A model generated the notes under the pieces. That model did not search any database. It saw nothing but the letters and a program-made list of their open reading frames with translations, and had not been told where the DNA came from. From positions 1 to 64,000 of the forward strand of contig JAIPJY010000036.1 in NCBI GenBank assembly GCA_021733925.1: a stretch of 64,000 bases of DNA, read 5' to 3'. Source of the DNA: Prosthecobacter sp. GTDB lineage: Bacteria; Verrucomicrobiota; Verrucomicrobiia; Verrucomicrobiales; Verrucomicrobiaceae. Positions 1 through 7,389 of this stretch are shown piece after piece (the stretch's first letter is position 1; each line of letters begins with the position of its first letter). A program made the translations under genes and the position numbers.

Positions 1-225
1 CGCGACATTGATTTCCATGCCCACTACCCTCCAAGGCGCGGCTACACCCAACAACTCTTCCCATGCTTTTGTGTCCATTCTGGCTACTTGGTTCTCTTTT
101 CGTCACTCCGCATCACACGGAAATGTTTGAATGGCCAAACAAAACCCGCCGGTGGCGTCATCTACAGCCTCGACTTCGTCCAAAACGTGAAGGCGCTAAG
201 CACCTGGCTCAAGACACAGCAGTAG
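1..225 (+). CDS. possible C-terminal fragment of a protein cut by the window edge
   Basis: Frame 1 is open from the first base to a TAG at 223-225 and gives 74 residues. The last part (GGVIYSLDFVQNVKALSTWL) reads like a folded protein end. The middle, rich in Cys, Arg and Leu, does not, so the frame may be chance or may contain a frameshift. I do not recognise the family. It is followed by an inverted repeat at 240-319 that could act as its terminator. Confidence 0.3.
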   Translation, partial: RDIDFHAHYPPRRGYTQQLFPCFCVHSGYLVLFSSLRITRKCLNGQTKPAGGVIYSLDFVQNVKALSTWLKTQQ

Positions 226-239
226 AAGCTTTTTTGAAA

Positions 240-319
240 CCACTGACTGCCACTAACTTTCACTGACCTCCTTACCATGAAAAGTCTCTTGTTAGTGTCA
301 GTCAGTGAAAGTCAGTGGT
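240..319. repeat. imperfect inverted repeat of CACTGAC/GTCAGTG units
   Basis: The left arm (240-267) contains CCACTGACT and TTCACTGAC. The right arm (291-319) contains GTCAGTGAA and AGTCAGTGG, their reverse complements, around a loop of about 23 nt. It lies just upstream of the DUF1549/DUF1553 gene and could be a dispersed palindromic element or a terminator of the upstream gene. No other copy was noticed in this window. Confidence 0.6.
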
Positions 320-333
320 TATAAAATCCGGCC

Positions 334-2415
334 ATGAAAGCGCTGCCACCCACCCAACGAACCGCCCAGAGATCAACGCAGGCCATTTCTCATCTCTGCG
401 TTCTCCTGATTTCTGCGGTGCATCTCTTTGCAACACCTCTGCAAGCCGCTGAAGAATACGAAAACCCCACCCCCTGGTCCTACCAGCGCATCCAGCGTCC
501 TGCCATCCCAGCCGTCAAAGACACCGCCTGGCCCAAAGACGACATCGACCGCTTCATCCTCGCCCGCCTCGAAAAAGACAACCTCCACCCCATCGGCGAC
601 GCCTCACGCCTCACCCTCATCCGCCGCGCCTCCTTCGACCTCCGAGGCCTCCCACCGTCACAGCAGGAAATCGACCGCTTCATCCGCGACTCCGCCCCCG
701 ACGATCTCGCCTTCGCCAAAGTCATCGACACCTTCCTCCAGTCCGAACGCTTCGGCGAACGCTGGGCGCGCCACTGGCTCGATGTCGTGCGCTATGCCGA
801 CAGCGTGGGCCGCGTGTGGAATGCCCCCTTCACCTACTCCTGGCGCTACCGCGACTGGGTCATCGACTCCCTCAACGCCGACAAACCCTACACCCGCTTC
901 GTCGCCGAACAGCTCGCGGGCGATCTCCTCCCCGCCACCACCGTCCTGCAAAAGCGCGATCAAATCGTCGGCACCGGCATGCTCGCACTCGGCAGCGTCA
1001 ATCTCCAGGAAGGCAGCTACGAACAGTTCGTCCTCGATCAAGTGGACGACCAAATCGACGTCGTCTCCCGCGCCTTCCTCGGCCTCACGCTCAGTTGCGC
1101 ACGCTGCCACGATCACAAAACCGAGCCCGTCAGCCAGCAGGACTACTACGCCCTCGCAGGCATCTTCTACAGCAGCCGCACACTGCCCGGTCAGGCAAAC
1201 CGCAGCGACATGAACGGCTCCGGCTACGTCGATCCCGAAATGCTCGTCGATCTCCCCACCAAGCTCGATGAAGCCGTCGGCCCTCCGTCCAAACTCCCCG
1301 AAGGCATCCACTCCATGGATGACATTCGCGCGCTTGGAAATCCGAAGACCACCATCCGCTACGATGTCGATCCCCACTTCTGCATGGGTGTCATCGACGG
1401 CGAAATCAAAGACTGCGAACTCGCCGTCGGCGGCGATCCCTTCGATCGCAAAGCCGCTCCCGCTCGCGGCAAGTTCGGCATGCCCGCCCTGCCCCCGCTT
1501 CCCAAGATCCCCTCCACTTCCTCCGGCCGCCTCGAACTCGCCCAATGGATGACCCAGCCCACGCATCCCCTCACCTCCCGCGTCGCCGTCAATCGCCTCT
1601 GGCAGCATCTTTTCGGCGAAGGCATCGTCCGCACCGTCGATGACTTCGGCATCACCGGCAGCGATCCCACCCATCCCGAACTCCTCGACCACCTCGCCAT
1701 TCGTTTCGTCGAAGGCGGCTGGTCCGTGAAAAAAATGATCCGTACCCTGATGCTCAGCCGCACCTATCGACTGAAGTCAATGAATGCGGAAGGTGGAATG
1801 CGGGATGCGAACTCCCCAGCCAGCACAGATATCGCGGCAGCGTCTTCAACCATTCCGCATTCCGCACTCACCAATCCGAATTCGCAACATCCCGACGCCG
1901 GAAACAAACTGCACTGGCGCATGAACCCCAAGCGCCTCGAACTCGAACCCCTGCGCGACACCCTCCTGCAGCTCGCCGGAAAGCTCACCTTAGACCGCCC
2001 CGAAGGCATCCAAGTCGCAGGCACCGGCGGCAAAGGCCGCCATGGCCTGACTCGCGGCCTCCTCAGCCCCGAAGATCCCTACCGCACCATCTACCTGCCC
2101 GTCGTCCGCGATAACATCCCCGAACTCTTCAGCACCTTCGACTTCCCCGGCCCCACTCAGATCAAAGGCCAGCGCGATGTCACCACCGTCGCCCCGCAGT
2201 CACTCTTCTTCATGAACAATGAGTTCGTGTCAGAAGTGGCGGCCGAAATCGCCACTCAGGCCAGGAACGATGTCAAAGCCGCCTATCGCCTCGTCTTGAA
2301 TCGCGAGCCTGGCAGCGAAGAACTGAGTGATGCAGAAGCGCTCAAACGTGAACTCGGGCTCGAAGTGCTGGTGCAGGCATTGCTGGGCACAGCCGAGTTC
2401 AGATATGTGTTTTAA
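334..2415 (+). CDS. secreted DUF1549/DUF1553 (PSCyt2/PSD1-type) protein
   Basis: Encodes 693 aa. Residues 1-39 look like a signal peptide with a long polar n-region, ending PLQAA before EEYENPTPW. DUF1549 spans about residues 65-285: the DDIDRFILARLE start, RWARHWLDVVRYADS, and a CARCHDH site near residue 254. DUF1553 spans about 400-690 (SRVAVNRLWQHLFGEGIV, WRMNPKRLELEPLRD). These exported proteins are common in Planctomycetes and Verrucomicrobia and nearly always sit beside a DUF1501 gene. Their biochemical role is unproven; links to sulfated-polysaccharide breakdown or to a surface cytochrome system have been suggested. The usual N-terminal PSCyt1 haem domain is missing. About 40 residues (roughly 483-524) are an in-frame insertion made of an inverted ATGCGGAATG-type repeat. 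The domain assignment is firm; the function is not. Confidence 0.9.
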   Translation: MKALPPTQRTAQRSTQAISHLCVLLISAVHLFATPLQAAEEYENPTPWSYQRIQRPAIPAVKDTAWPKDDIDRFILARLEKDNLHPIGDASRLTLIRRASFDLRGLPPSQQEIDRFIRDSAPDDLAFAKVIDTFLQSERFGERWARHWLDVVRYADSVGRVWNAPFTYSWRYRDWVIDSLNADKPYTRFVAEQLAGDLLPATTVLQKRDQIVGTGMLALGSVNLQEGSYEQFVLDQVDDQIDVVSRAFLGLTLSCARCHDHKTEPVSQQDYYALAGIFYSSRTLPGQANRSDMNGSGYVDPEMLVDLPTKLDEAVGPPSKLPEGIHSMDDIRALGNPKTTIRYDVDPHFCMGVIDGEIKDCELAVGGDPFDRKAAPARGKFGMPALPPLPKIPSTSSGRLELAQWMTQPTHPLTSRVAVNRLWQHLFGEGIVRTVDDFGITGSDPTHPELLDHLAIRFVEGGWSVKKMIRTLMLSRTYRLKSMNAEGGMRDANSPASTDIAAASSTIPHSALTNPNSQHPDAGNKLHWRMNPKRLELEPLRDTLLQLAGKLTLDRPEGIQVAGTGGKGRHGLTRGLLSPEDPYRTIYLPVVRDNIPELFSTFDFPGPTQIKGQRDVTTVAPQSLFFMNNEFVSEVAAEIATQARNDVKAAYRLVLNREPGSEELSDAEALKRELGLEVLVQALLGTAEFRYVF
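1783..1869. repeat. ATGCGGAATG-type inverted repeat inside a coding sequence
   Basis: Left arm 1783-1811 (AATGCGG, then GGAATGCGGGATGCG) and right arm 1851-1869 (CATTCCGCATTCCGCACTC) are inverted copies of the motif that also flanks the four-helix-bundle gene at 2417-2441 and 2861-2893. The element keeps the reading frame of the DUF1549/DUF1553 gene and encodes a low-complexity stretch between two conserved DUF1553 blocks. Confidence 0.75.
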
Positions 2416-2416
2416 C

Positions 2417-2441
2417 AATGCGGAATGTGGAATGCGGAATG
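2417..2441 (+). repeat. ATGCGGAATG repeat, left flank of four-helix-bundle gene
   Basis: Tandem AATGCGGAATG / GTGGAATGCGGAATG units begin one base after the stop codon of the upstream gene. The inverted counterpart lies at 2861-2893, on the far side of the 369-bp gene at 2482-2850. Confidence 0.8.
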
Positions 2442-2481
2442 ACTGAAACCCAAGCGTAAACGATCTATATTTTGATATGCC

Positions 2482-2850
2482 ATGAACGATCTCAAACAAC
2501 GCACCAAAAATTTCGCCCTTCGTGTCATCAAACTTGTTGAGAGCCTGCCAAAAACGCGAACCTCGGATGTGCTTGGCAAGCAACTCATCAGATCTGGCAC
2601 ATCCGTCGGAGCCAATTTCCGGGCGGCATGCCGTGGTCGCAGCCCCGCAGAATTCCAAGCGAAGATGGGCATCGTGGAAGAGGAGGCAGACGAGTGTTGT
2701 TACTGGATTGAACTCCTCACCGAATCAAACCAGATCAAGTCATCACGAACAGTCGAATTACTCAAGGAGGCTGGTGAAATCACGGCCATCGCCGTCGCGT
2801 CCATCAAAACCTCACGCCAGCATTCACGCTCCAAAACTCGCAAGCCATGA
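2482..2850 (+). CDS. four-helix bundle protein (TIGR02436, 23S rRNA IVS-protein/Avd-like family)
   Basis: Encodes 122 aa, usual for the family. Diagnostic blocks are FALRVIKLVESLPK near residue 13, LGKQLIRSGTSVGANFRAACRGRSPAEFQAKMGIVEEEADECCYW at about 31-75, and a helical C-terminal ILL/EEA region. Family members form basic four-helix pentamers. Relatives are encoded in 23S rRNA intervening sequences or act as Avd partners of diversity-generating reverse transcriptases; most are orphans of unknown role. No reverse transcriptase is present here. The gene sits between a DUF1549/DUF1553 gene and a DUF1501 gene, which are normally adjacent, and is bracketed by inverted ATGCGGAATG repeats, so it looks inserted. 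Its TGA overlaps the downstream ATG (ATGA at 2847-2850), suggesting translational coupling. Confidence 0.9.
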   Translation: MNDLKQRTKNFALRVIKLVESLPKTRTSDVLGKQLIRSGTSVGANFRAACRGRSPAEFQAKMGIVEEEADECCYWIELLTESNQIKSSRTVELLKEAGEITAIAVASIKTSRQHSRSKTRKP

Positions 2851-4250
2851 AGCGCTCTTCCATTCCGCATTCCGAATTCCGCATTCCGCATTCACCGCTT
2901 TCTCACACCCGCCGCTCCATCCTCCAGTCCACCAGCACCGGCTTCGGCTGGCTCGCCTTCAATGCCCTGCATCAGCAATGGGCGAATGCGGCAGCGCCGC
3001 CCAAGACCCTCAATCCCCTCGCACCCAAAGAGCCCCATTTCCCCGCAAAAGCCAAACGCGTGATCTTCATGTTCATGCAGGGCGGCCCCAGCCATCTGGA
3101 CACCTTCGACTACAAGCCCGAACTCGCCAAAGCCGAGGCGGACAAAGTACAAAAATACATGGGCTCCGTGTTTGAGTTCAAGCCACGCGGCAAGAGCGGC
3201 CTCATGATTTCAGACGCCTTTCCCGAACTCGCCAAACACGCCGACGACCTCTGCATCCTCAACGGCATGCAGACCCGCACCAATGCCCACCAGATGGCCA
3301 CCGTCGCGCTGCACATCGGCAGCGAGACCTTCGTCCGCCCCTCCATGGGCGCATGGATCGTTTACGGCCTCGGCACCCAGGCGGAAGACCTCCCCGGCTT
3401 CGTCACCATCAATCCCGCCGCCGACTCAGGCGGTGCCATGAACTACGGCTCCGCCTTTCTCCCCGCCACCTATCAAGGCACACGCCTCAGCAGCGGCGGC
3501 GGTGGCGTCCCAGACCTGAGCAATGGCCGCCTCAGCGACGCCCAGCAGCGCAAGCAGATCGAGTTCATCCAAAAAGCCAACCGCAAGCTTCTCAGCGGCG
3601 ATCCCGGCAACCCCGAAATCGAAGGCATCATTCAAAGTTACGAACTCGCCTACAAGATGCAGACCAGCGTCCCTGCCGTACTCGATCTCGACCAAGAGCC
3701 GCAGCACATCCGCGAACTCTACGGCCTCGACGATGGCGCTACGGAGCGCTTCGGCACCCAGTGCCTCATGGCCCGCCGCATGGCGGAAAAAGGCGTGCGC
3801 TTCATCCAGCTCACCTCCCCCGGCTGGGATCACCACAACGGCCTGCGCGACAACCTCGCCCGCCAGTGCACCTCCATCGACAAACCCATCGCCGGATTGA
3901 TCGCCGACCTCAAGCAACGCGACATGCTCAAAGACACCCTCATCATCTGGGGCGGTGAATTCGGACGCGGCAGCGGCTACGACAACGAACCCTACAACGG
4001 TCGCGGTCACAACGGCGGCGGCTACACCATGTGGATGGCCGGTGGCGGCGTCAAAGGCGGCTTCACCTACGGCAGCACCAACGACATGGGCAACACCGCC
4101 GAGACCGGCATCATCGGCACCCACGATCTCCACGCCACCATCCTCCATCTCCTCGGCATCAATCACGAACGCCTCACCTATCGCTACGCCGGCCGAAACT
4201 TCCGCCTCACCGATGTCAGCGGCGAAGTGGCCAAGGACATCCTCGCGTAA
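2847..4250 (+). CDS. DUF1501 family, Tat-exported sulfatase-like protein
   Basis: Encodes 467 aa. The repeat-coded leader IPHSEFRIPHS is followed by TRRSILQ and a hydrophobic stretch, which fits a twin-arginine signal. The body shows standard DUF1501 blocks: MFMQGGPSHLDTFDYKP near residue 74, SMGAWIVYGLG, GWDHHNGLRDNLA, LIIWGGEFGR near residue 369, GRGHNGGGYTMWMAGGGVKGG and THDLHATILHLLGI. The family has the alkaline-phosphatase/sulfatase fold, but catalytic activity is not established. It pairs with DUF1549/DUF1553 proteins in this phylum and here overlaps the four-helix gene by 4 nt. No alternative start lies after the repeat, so the repeat appears to be part of the present protein. Confidence 0.9.
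   Translation: MKRSSIPHSEFRIPHSPLSHTRRSILQSTSTGFGWLAFNALHQQWANAAAPPKTLNPLAPKEPHFPAKAKRVIFMFMQGGPSHLDTFDYKPELAKAEADKVQKYMGSVFEFKPRGKSGLMISDAFPELAKHADDLCILNGMQTRTNAHQMATVALHIGSETFVRPSMGAWIVYGLGTQAEDLPGFVTINPAADSGGAMNYGSAFLPATYQGTRLSSGGGGVPDLSNGRLSDAQQRKQIEFIQKANRKLLSGDPGNPEIEGIIQSYELAYKMQTSVPAVLDLDQEPQHIRELYGLDDGATERFGTQCLMARRMAEKGVRFIQLTSPGWDHHNGLRDNLARQCTSIDKPIAGLIADLKQRDMLKDTLIIWGGEFGRGSGYDNEPYNGRGHNGGGYTMWMAGGGVKGGFTYGSTNDMGNTAETGIIGTHDLHATILHLLGINHERLTYRYAGRNFRLTDVSGEVAKDILA
2861..2893 (-). repeat. ATGCGGAATG repeat, right flank, coding the DUF1501 N-terminus
   Basis: CATTCCGCATTCCGAATTCC followed by GCATTCCGCATTC is the inverted counterpart of 2417-2441. It lies within the first 16 codons of the DUF1501 gene, where it is translated as the repetitive IPHSEFRIPHS segment ahead of the twin-arginine signal. 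Confidence 0.8.
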
Positions 4251-4304
4251 GGAGGATAGCCGTCCCGGCTGTCTACGGAGGTCAGGCATCCTGCCTGATC
4301 AGTT
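4251..4304. repeat. short paired hairpins between convergent genes
   Basis: AGCCGTCCCGGCT and TCAGGCATCCTGCCTGA form two adjacent hairpins directly after the DUF1501 stop codon. The next gene runs toward it on the minus strand, so the element could terminate transcription in both directions. It resembles dispersed intergenic repeats of verrucomicrobia, but only one copy is seen here. Confidence 0.5.
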
Positions 4305-4355
4305 CAGGTTACTTCCAAGCCCGAGGCCCTACTCCATCACGAACAGCCCTCCCCG

Positions 4356-5780
4356 CTACCCTCCAATCGCCCGCTTCAACAAATTCGCCGTGATGCGCTG
4401 CACTCGCTCATCCATTCCATGCGGTCGTGAATAGTGACTCCACACCGGCATATGCCCCGGCGGCTTGCTCAAGCCCTGCGCCCACCAAATGGTGGAGGCA
4501 TTGAAAATAAAATTCCCCTTCGGACCATCAAAGATCACCGCCTGCCACTGCTGCGGATTGTGCCCGCCCTGAAAAGCCGTGCCAGCAGCGACGATTTCCA
4601 ATCCGGGCAGATCCTTCGGTGCATCCCCATGATACTCCCAGCCGATCATGCCGGGAATGCTGTCCCCCTGCTTCATGCCCGTGCCTTCAAACACCCAGTT
4701 CCCAGGCTTGGCGCAGATCCAGTCACCACCACCGTTCACGGGGTCGATGTTGCGCACGCCCATGAGATAGCCTTCGTCCGGCCCGCGATGCGGATAGGGA
4801 CCGTAATCCTTCTCGCGATCCACCGCATACTTGTACTCACCACCGTAGGGTCCGCCGCGGAAGATCCGGCGATTGGGAACGCCGTCGGCATTCGGTGAGA
4901 AGGGCGTGACCCAGCAGACCGAATTGCCGGAAAGGAAGAGCAGATTGACGCCTGCATCGCGCATCTTCGCCACACTGTCGTGCTGGCGGATGTCCCAGTA
5001 CTCGTCGTGCCCGATGCTGATGAAGGCCTTGCACTTCAAACCGTGATCCGGGGCGATCATGTCGACATTCGAGCAGTAGGTCACATCGTAGCCCTCCTTC
5101 TCCAGCCAGTAGGCGGCGGGAAACTCAAAGCACAGCCACTCGCCGCTGCCGACGGACTGCGGATTCTCATAAATCTGCGCATACTTCGCATACGGACGAT
5201 CAAAGCTCACATCCGACCACGGCCCCTGATTGCCCTTCGGATCCGTGTAGAGCGAGTAATTGTCCGGCCACTTGTTGTAGGCCTGCCAGGTGTTGTCACT
5301 GCACTGAAAGAGAATGTCCGCCTTCCGGTCGTCGGTGACAATGAAGACGATGAAGCTTTGCCAGTAGGGTTCGTCCTTCGAGGCTGGCAACGTGGTGAGC
5401 CGTCCCAGATACACGCCGCTCACCCAGTCCTGCGGAATCGTGAGCGTCGTCGTCTTCTCCCACCTGCATTCACGCAGCCGCTTCTCACCGATCTCCGGCA
5501 CCGGCTGTTCCCTCCCCTCAAACGGCCCGAGTTCCGTCATCAAGCGCGCACCGAAGCCGCCATAGTAGCCCGTGCGAAAAATCTCGATCTTGAATCGGGC
5601 CGCAGGCTTCGTGCTGACAAAAATGTCCAGCGGCTCACCCGCCTTCACCGACTGCCGCGAGCAATAGCCTTCGATCACCGGAGAGCGAAAGCCCTCGTTC
5701 TTGTCGAGGCGCATGCGCGTGAGTTGCCAGTCGTTCGAGCCGGGCTTGGAGTTTTCTGCGGTGATCAGGGACATTCCCAT
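4356..5780 (-). CDS. N,N-dimethylformamidase beta-subunit-like protein (DMFA2 C-terminal domain)
   Basis: About 474 aa from ATG 5780; ATG 5774 is equally possible. A TTG at 5840 would add a hydrophobic leader and is less likely. Conserved blocks include IEIFRTGYYGG near residue 75, a run of aromatic-rich strands, EKEGYDVTYCSNVD, FISIGHDEYWD near residue 250, LLFLSGNSVCW, and FNASTIWWAQGL near the C-terminus. This matches the large-subunit domain of dimethylformamidase, an iron-dependent amidohydrolase, but many homologues are uncharacterised and no small-subunit gene is adjacent. It converges with the DUF1501 gene. The family call is good; the substrate is unknown. Confidence 0.75.
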   Translation of the reverse strand: MGMSLITAENSKPGSNDWQLTRMRLDKNEGFRSPVIEGYCSRQSVKAGEPLDIFVSTKPAARFKIEIFRTGYYGGFGARLMTELGPFEGREQPVPEIGEKRLRECRWEKTTTLTIPQDWVSGVYLGRLTTLPASKDEPYWQSFIVFIVTDDRKADILFQCSDNTWQAYNKWPDNYSLYTDPKGNQGPWSDVSFDRPYAKYAQIYENPQSVGSGEWLCFEFPAAYWLEKEGYDVTYCSNVDMIAPDHGLKCKAFISIGHDEYWDIRQHDSVAKMRDAGVNLLFLSGNSVCWVTPFSPNADGVPNRRIFRGGPYGGEYKYAVDREKDYGPYPHRGPDEGYLMGVRNIDPVNGGGDWICAKPGNWVFEGTGMKQGDSIPGMIGWEYHGDAPKDLPGLEIVAAGTAFQGGHNPQQWQAVIFDGPKGNFIFNASTIWWAQGLSKPPGHMPVWSHYSRPHGMDERVQRITANLLKRAIGG

Positions 5781-5880
5781 ATTACGCAGCGTGATGACTA
5801 AAACGATCAGCACGTCCCCCTGCCAACAGATGTGAAGCAAAAATTTTGGTCACCCGAGATCTCCACCAGTTGCCTTTAGA

Positions 5881-6030
5881 CCAGCCCCAATCGGGGCTGT
5901 GCATCATAGATAAGGGTTGCCGAGCCTCAGCGAGGCTACCCTGGTACCCTCCATCAAGACCGTGAAGCAAACCCAGCACTCCGCCACGCCCCACGCCTAC
6001 CAGCAGCGTCTGCACTGAACCCCGCCGCAC
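5881..6030. repeat. twin-hairpin dispersed repeat, copy 1
   Basis: Hairpin 1 (AGCCCCAATCGGGGCT) is followed by GTGCATCATAGATAAGGGTTGCCG, hairpin 2 (AGCCTCAGCGAGGCT), ACCCTGGTA and a less conserved tail (AAACCCAGC, CACGCC, CACCAGCAGCGT-like). Copies 2 and 3 lie at 10243-10393 and 10832-10989. Hairpin 1 varies in sequence but stays self-complementary between copies, which points to selection for RNA or DNA structure. This fills most of the 5781-6073 gap. Confidence 0.8.
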
Positions 6031-6073
6031 CTCTGCCACGCCGAACCAGTTCTCGTGGGAGTATGCCCTCGGC

Positions 6074-6826
6074 TCAATACGTCGCTCTGCCGCCAGACAA
6101 ATCGAACACCGCACCCGTCGTGAAAGAGCAGTCCTCCGAACTCAGCCACGCCACCATCGCCGCAGCCTCCTCTTTCTTCCCAAAGCGGTTCATCGGAATT
6201 TTCGAGAGCATGTAGTCAATGTGCTGCTGCGTCAGTTGCTTCAGGATGTCCGTCTCAATCACTGCAGGCGTCACCGCATTGACGATGATGTTGCTCGTCG
6301 CCAGTTCCTTGCCCAGAGACTTCGTCAAAGCCACCACCCCCGCCTTCGAGGCGCTATAGTGCGCGGCATTGGGATTCCCTTCTTTCCCCGCAATCGAAGC
6401 GATGTTCACGATCCGGCCATAGCCATTCTTGAGCATGTGCGGCACCACCGCATGGCAGCAATGGAAGGGACCGTTCAAGTTGATCGCCATCACGCGCTGC
6501 CATTCGCCAGGATCGGTCTCCCACGTTTTCGCATTCGCACCAGCAATGCCCGCGTTGTTCACGAGAATGTCGATCTTCCCAAACGCACCAATGGTCGAGG
6601 CCGCTGCCTGTTCCACCGATTCGATGCTCGTCAGATCAACCGTGGCAGTGTGCACTTTCCCCAGCGCAGAAAGTTCGCCCTTCGCAGCCTCCAGCGCCGC
6701 CGCATCAATGTCCCACAGGCAAACACCCGCCCCTGATTTCAGCAGGCGCTCTGCAATGGCATGGCCGATTCCGCGTGCGCCACCGGTGACGATGGCAACT
6801 CTGTCCTTGAGGTCGATTTGATTCAT
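6074..6826 (-). CDS. SDR-family oxidoreductase (FabG-like)
   Basis: 250 aa, classical SDR length. Shows TGGARGIGHAIAERL at residues 14-28 (NAD(P) binding), NNAGIAG near 91, NIASIAG (catalytic Ser region) and YSASK near 156. Asp at the end of strand 2 (CLWDIDAAA) suggests NAD preference. The C-terminal DLSGGRATY ending is typical of FabG and sugar dehydrogenases. The next gene upstream is the FKBP gene 17 bp away, so the two may be cotranscribed. The substrate is not determinable. Confidence 0.88.
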   Translation of the reverse strand: MNQIDLKDRVAIVTGGARGIGHAIAERLLKSGAGVCLWDIDAAALEAAKGELSALGKVHTATVDLTSIESVEQAAASTIGAFGKIDILVNNAGIAGANAKTWETDPGEWQRVMAINLNGPFHCCHAVVPHMLKNGYGRIVNIASIAGKEGNPNAAHYSASKAGVVALTKSLGKELATSNIIVNAVTPAVIETDILKQLTQQHIDYMLSKIPMNRFGKKEEAAAMVAWLSSEDCSFTTGAVFDLSGGRATY

Positions 6827-6843
6827 GAGCAGAGCAATCGCAC

Positions 6844-7248
6844 TTAATCCTCCCAGACTTTCAGCAGTTCCACCTCAAAGATCAGTGTTTCATTCGGTCC
6901 GATGTCGATTCCCGCCCCGCGCTTGCCATAGGCCAGCTCCGGCGGAATGAAAAAACGGAACTTCGCCCCCTCCTGCATCAGCTGCAGGCCTTCCTTCCAG
7001 CCTTTGATCACCCGCTTCAGCGGAAACTCCGCCGGTTCTCTCCCGGCAAGATAGGAGCTGTCAAACTCCACGCCACTCAGCAGCGTACCGCGATAGTTCA
7101 CCACCACCGTGTCCTTCAACTTCGGGCTTTTCCCTGCTCCCGGCGTGAGCACCAGGTATTGCAGACCGCTGGCAGTCATGGTGATGCCTTCTTTCGTGGC
7201 GTTTTCGGCCAGGAAAGCTTTGCCGGTTTCAAGAACAGATTGGGACAT
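6844..7248 (-). CDS. FKBP-type peptidyl-prolyl cis-trans isomerase
   Basis: 134 aa. A short helical N-terminus (VLETGKAFLAENATKEGITM) precedes the FKBP domain: GLQYLVLTPGAGKSPKLKD, VNYRGTLLSGVEFDSSY, FPLKRVIKGWKEGLQLMQEGAKFRFFIPPELAYGKRGAG and the final LIFEVELLKV. This layout matches FkpA/Mip-type enzymes, which speed proline isomerisation in folding proteins. No signal peptide is evident, so it is probably cytoplasmic or its export signal is not classical. It is divergent from the gene at 7390. Confidence 0.9.
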   Translation of the reverse strand: MSQSVLETGKAFLAENATKEGITMTASGLQYLVLTPGAGKSPKLKDTVVVNYRGTLLSGVEFDSSYLAGREPAEFPLKRVIKGWKEGLQLMQEGAKFRFFIPPELAYGKRGAGIDIGPNETLIFEVELLKVWED

Positions 7249-7389
7249 GGAAAAAGGGGTAAACGGGCGCGCTCCATCACCGCAAGCTTTGGCCCACGCA
7301 ACCCCAAATCACACACAATACGCCATTGGTTTCGTCGAAATCATTGCCACTCTACAAGCGTATCCTGCATACCCCCATTCCACTTTTTC

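Noticed and set aside
63-266. 67-codon frame at the left edge
   Set aside because: Overlaps the better edge-spanning frame 1-225 and ends inside the inverted repeat; no domain.
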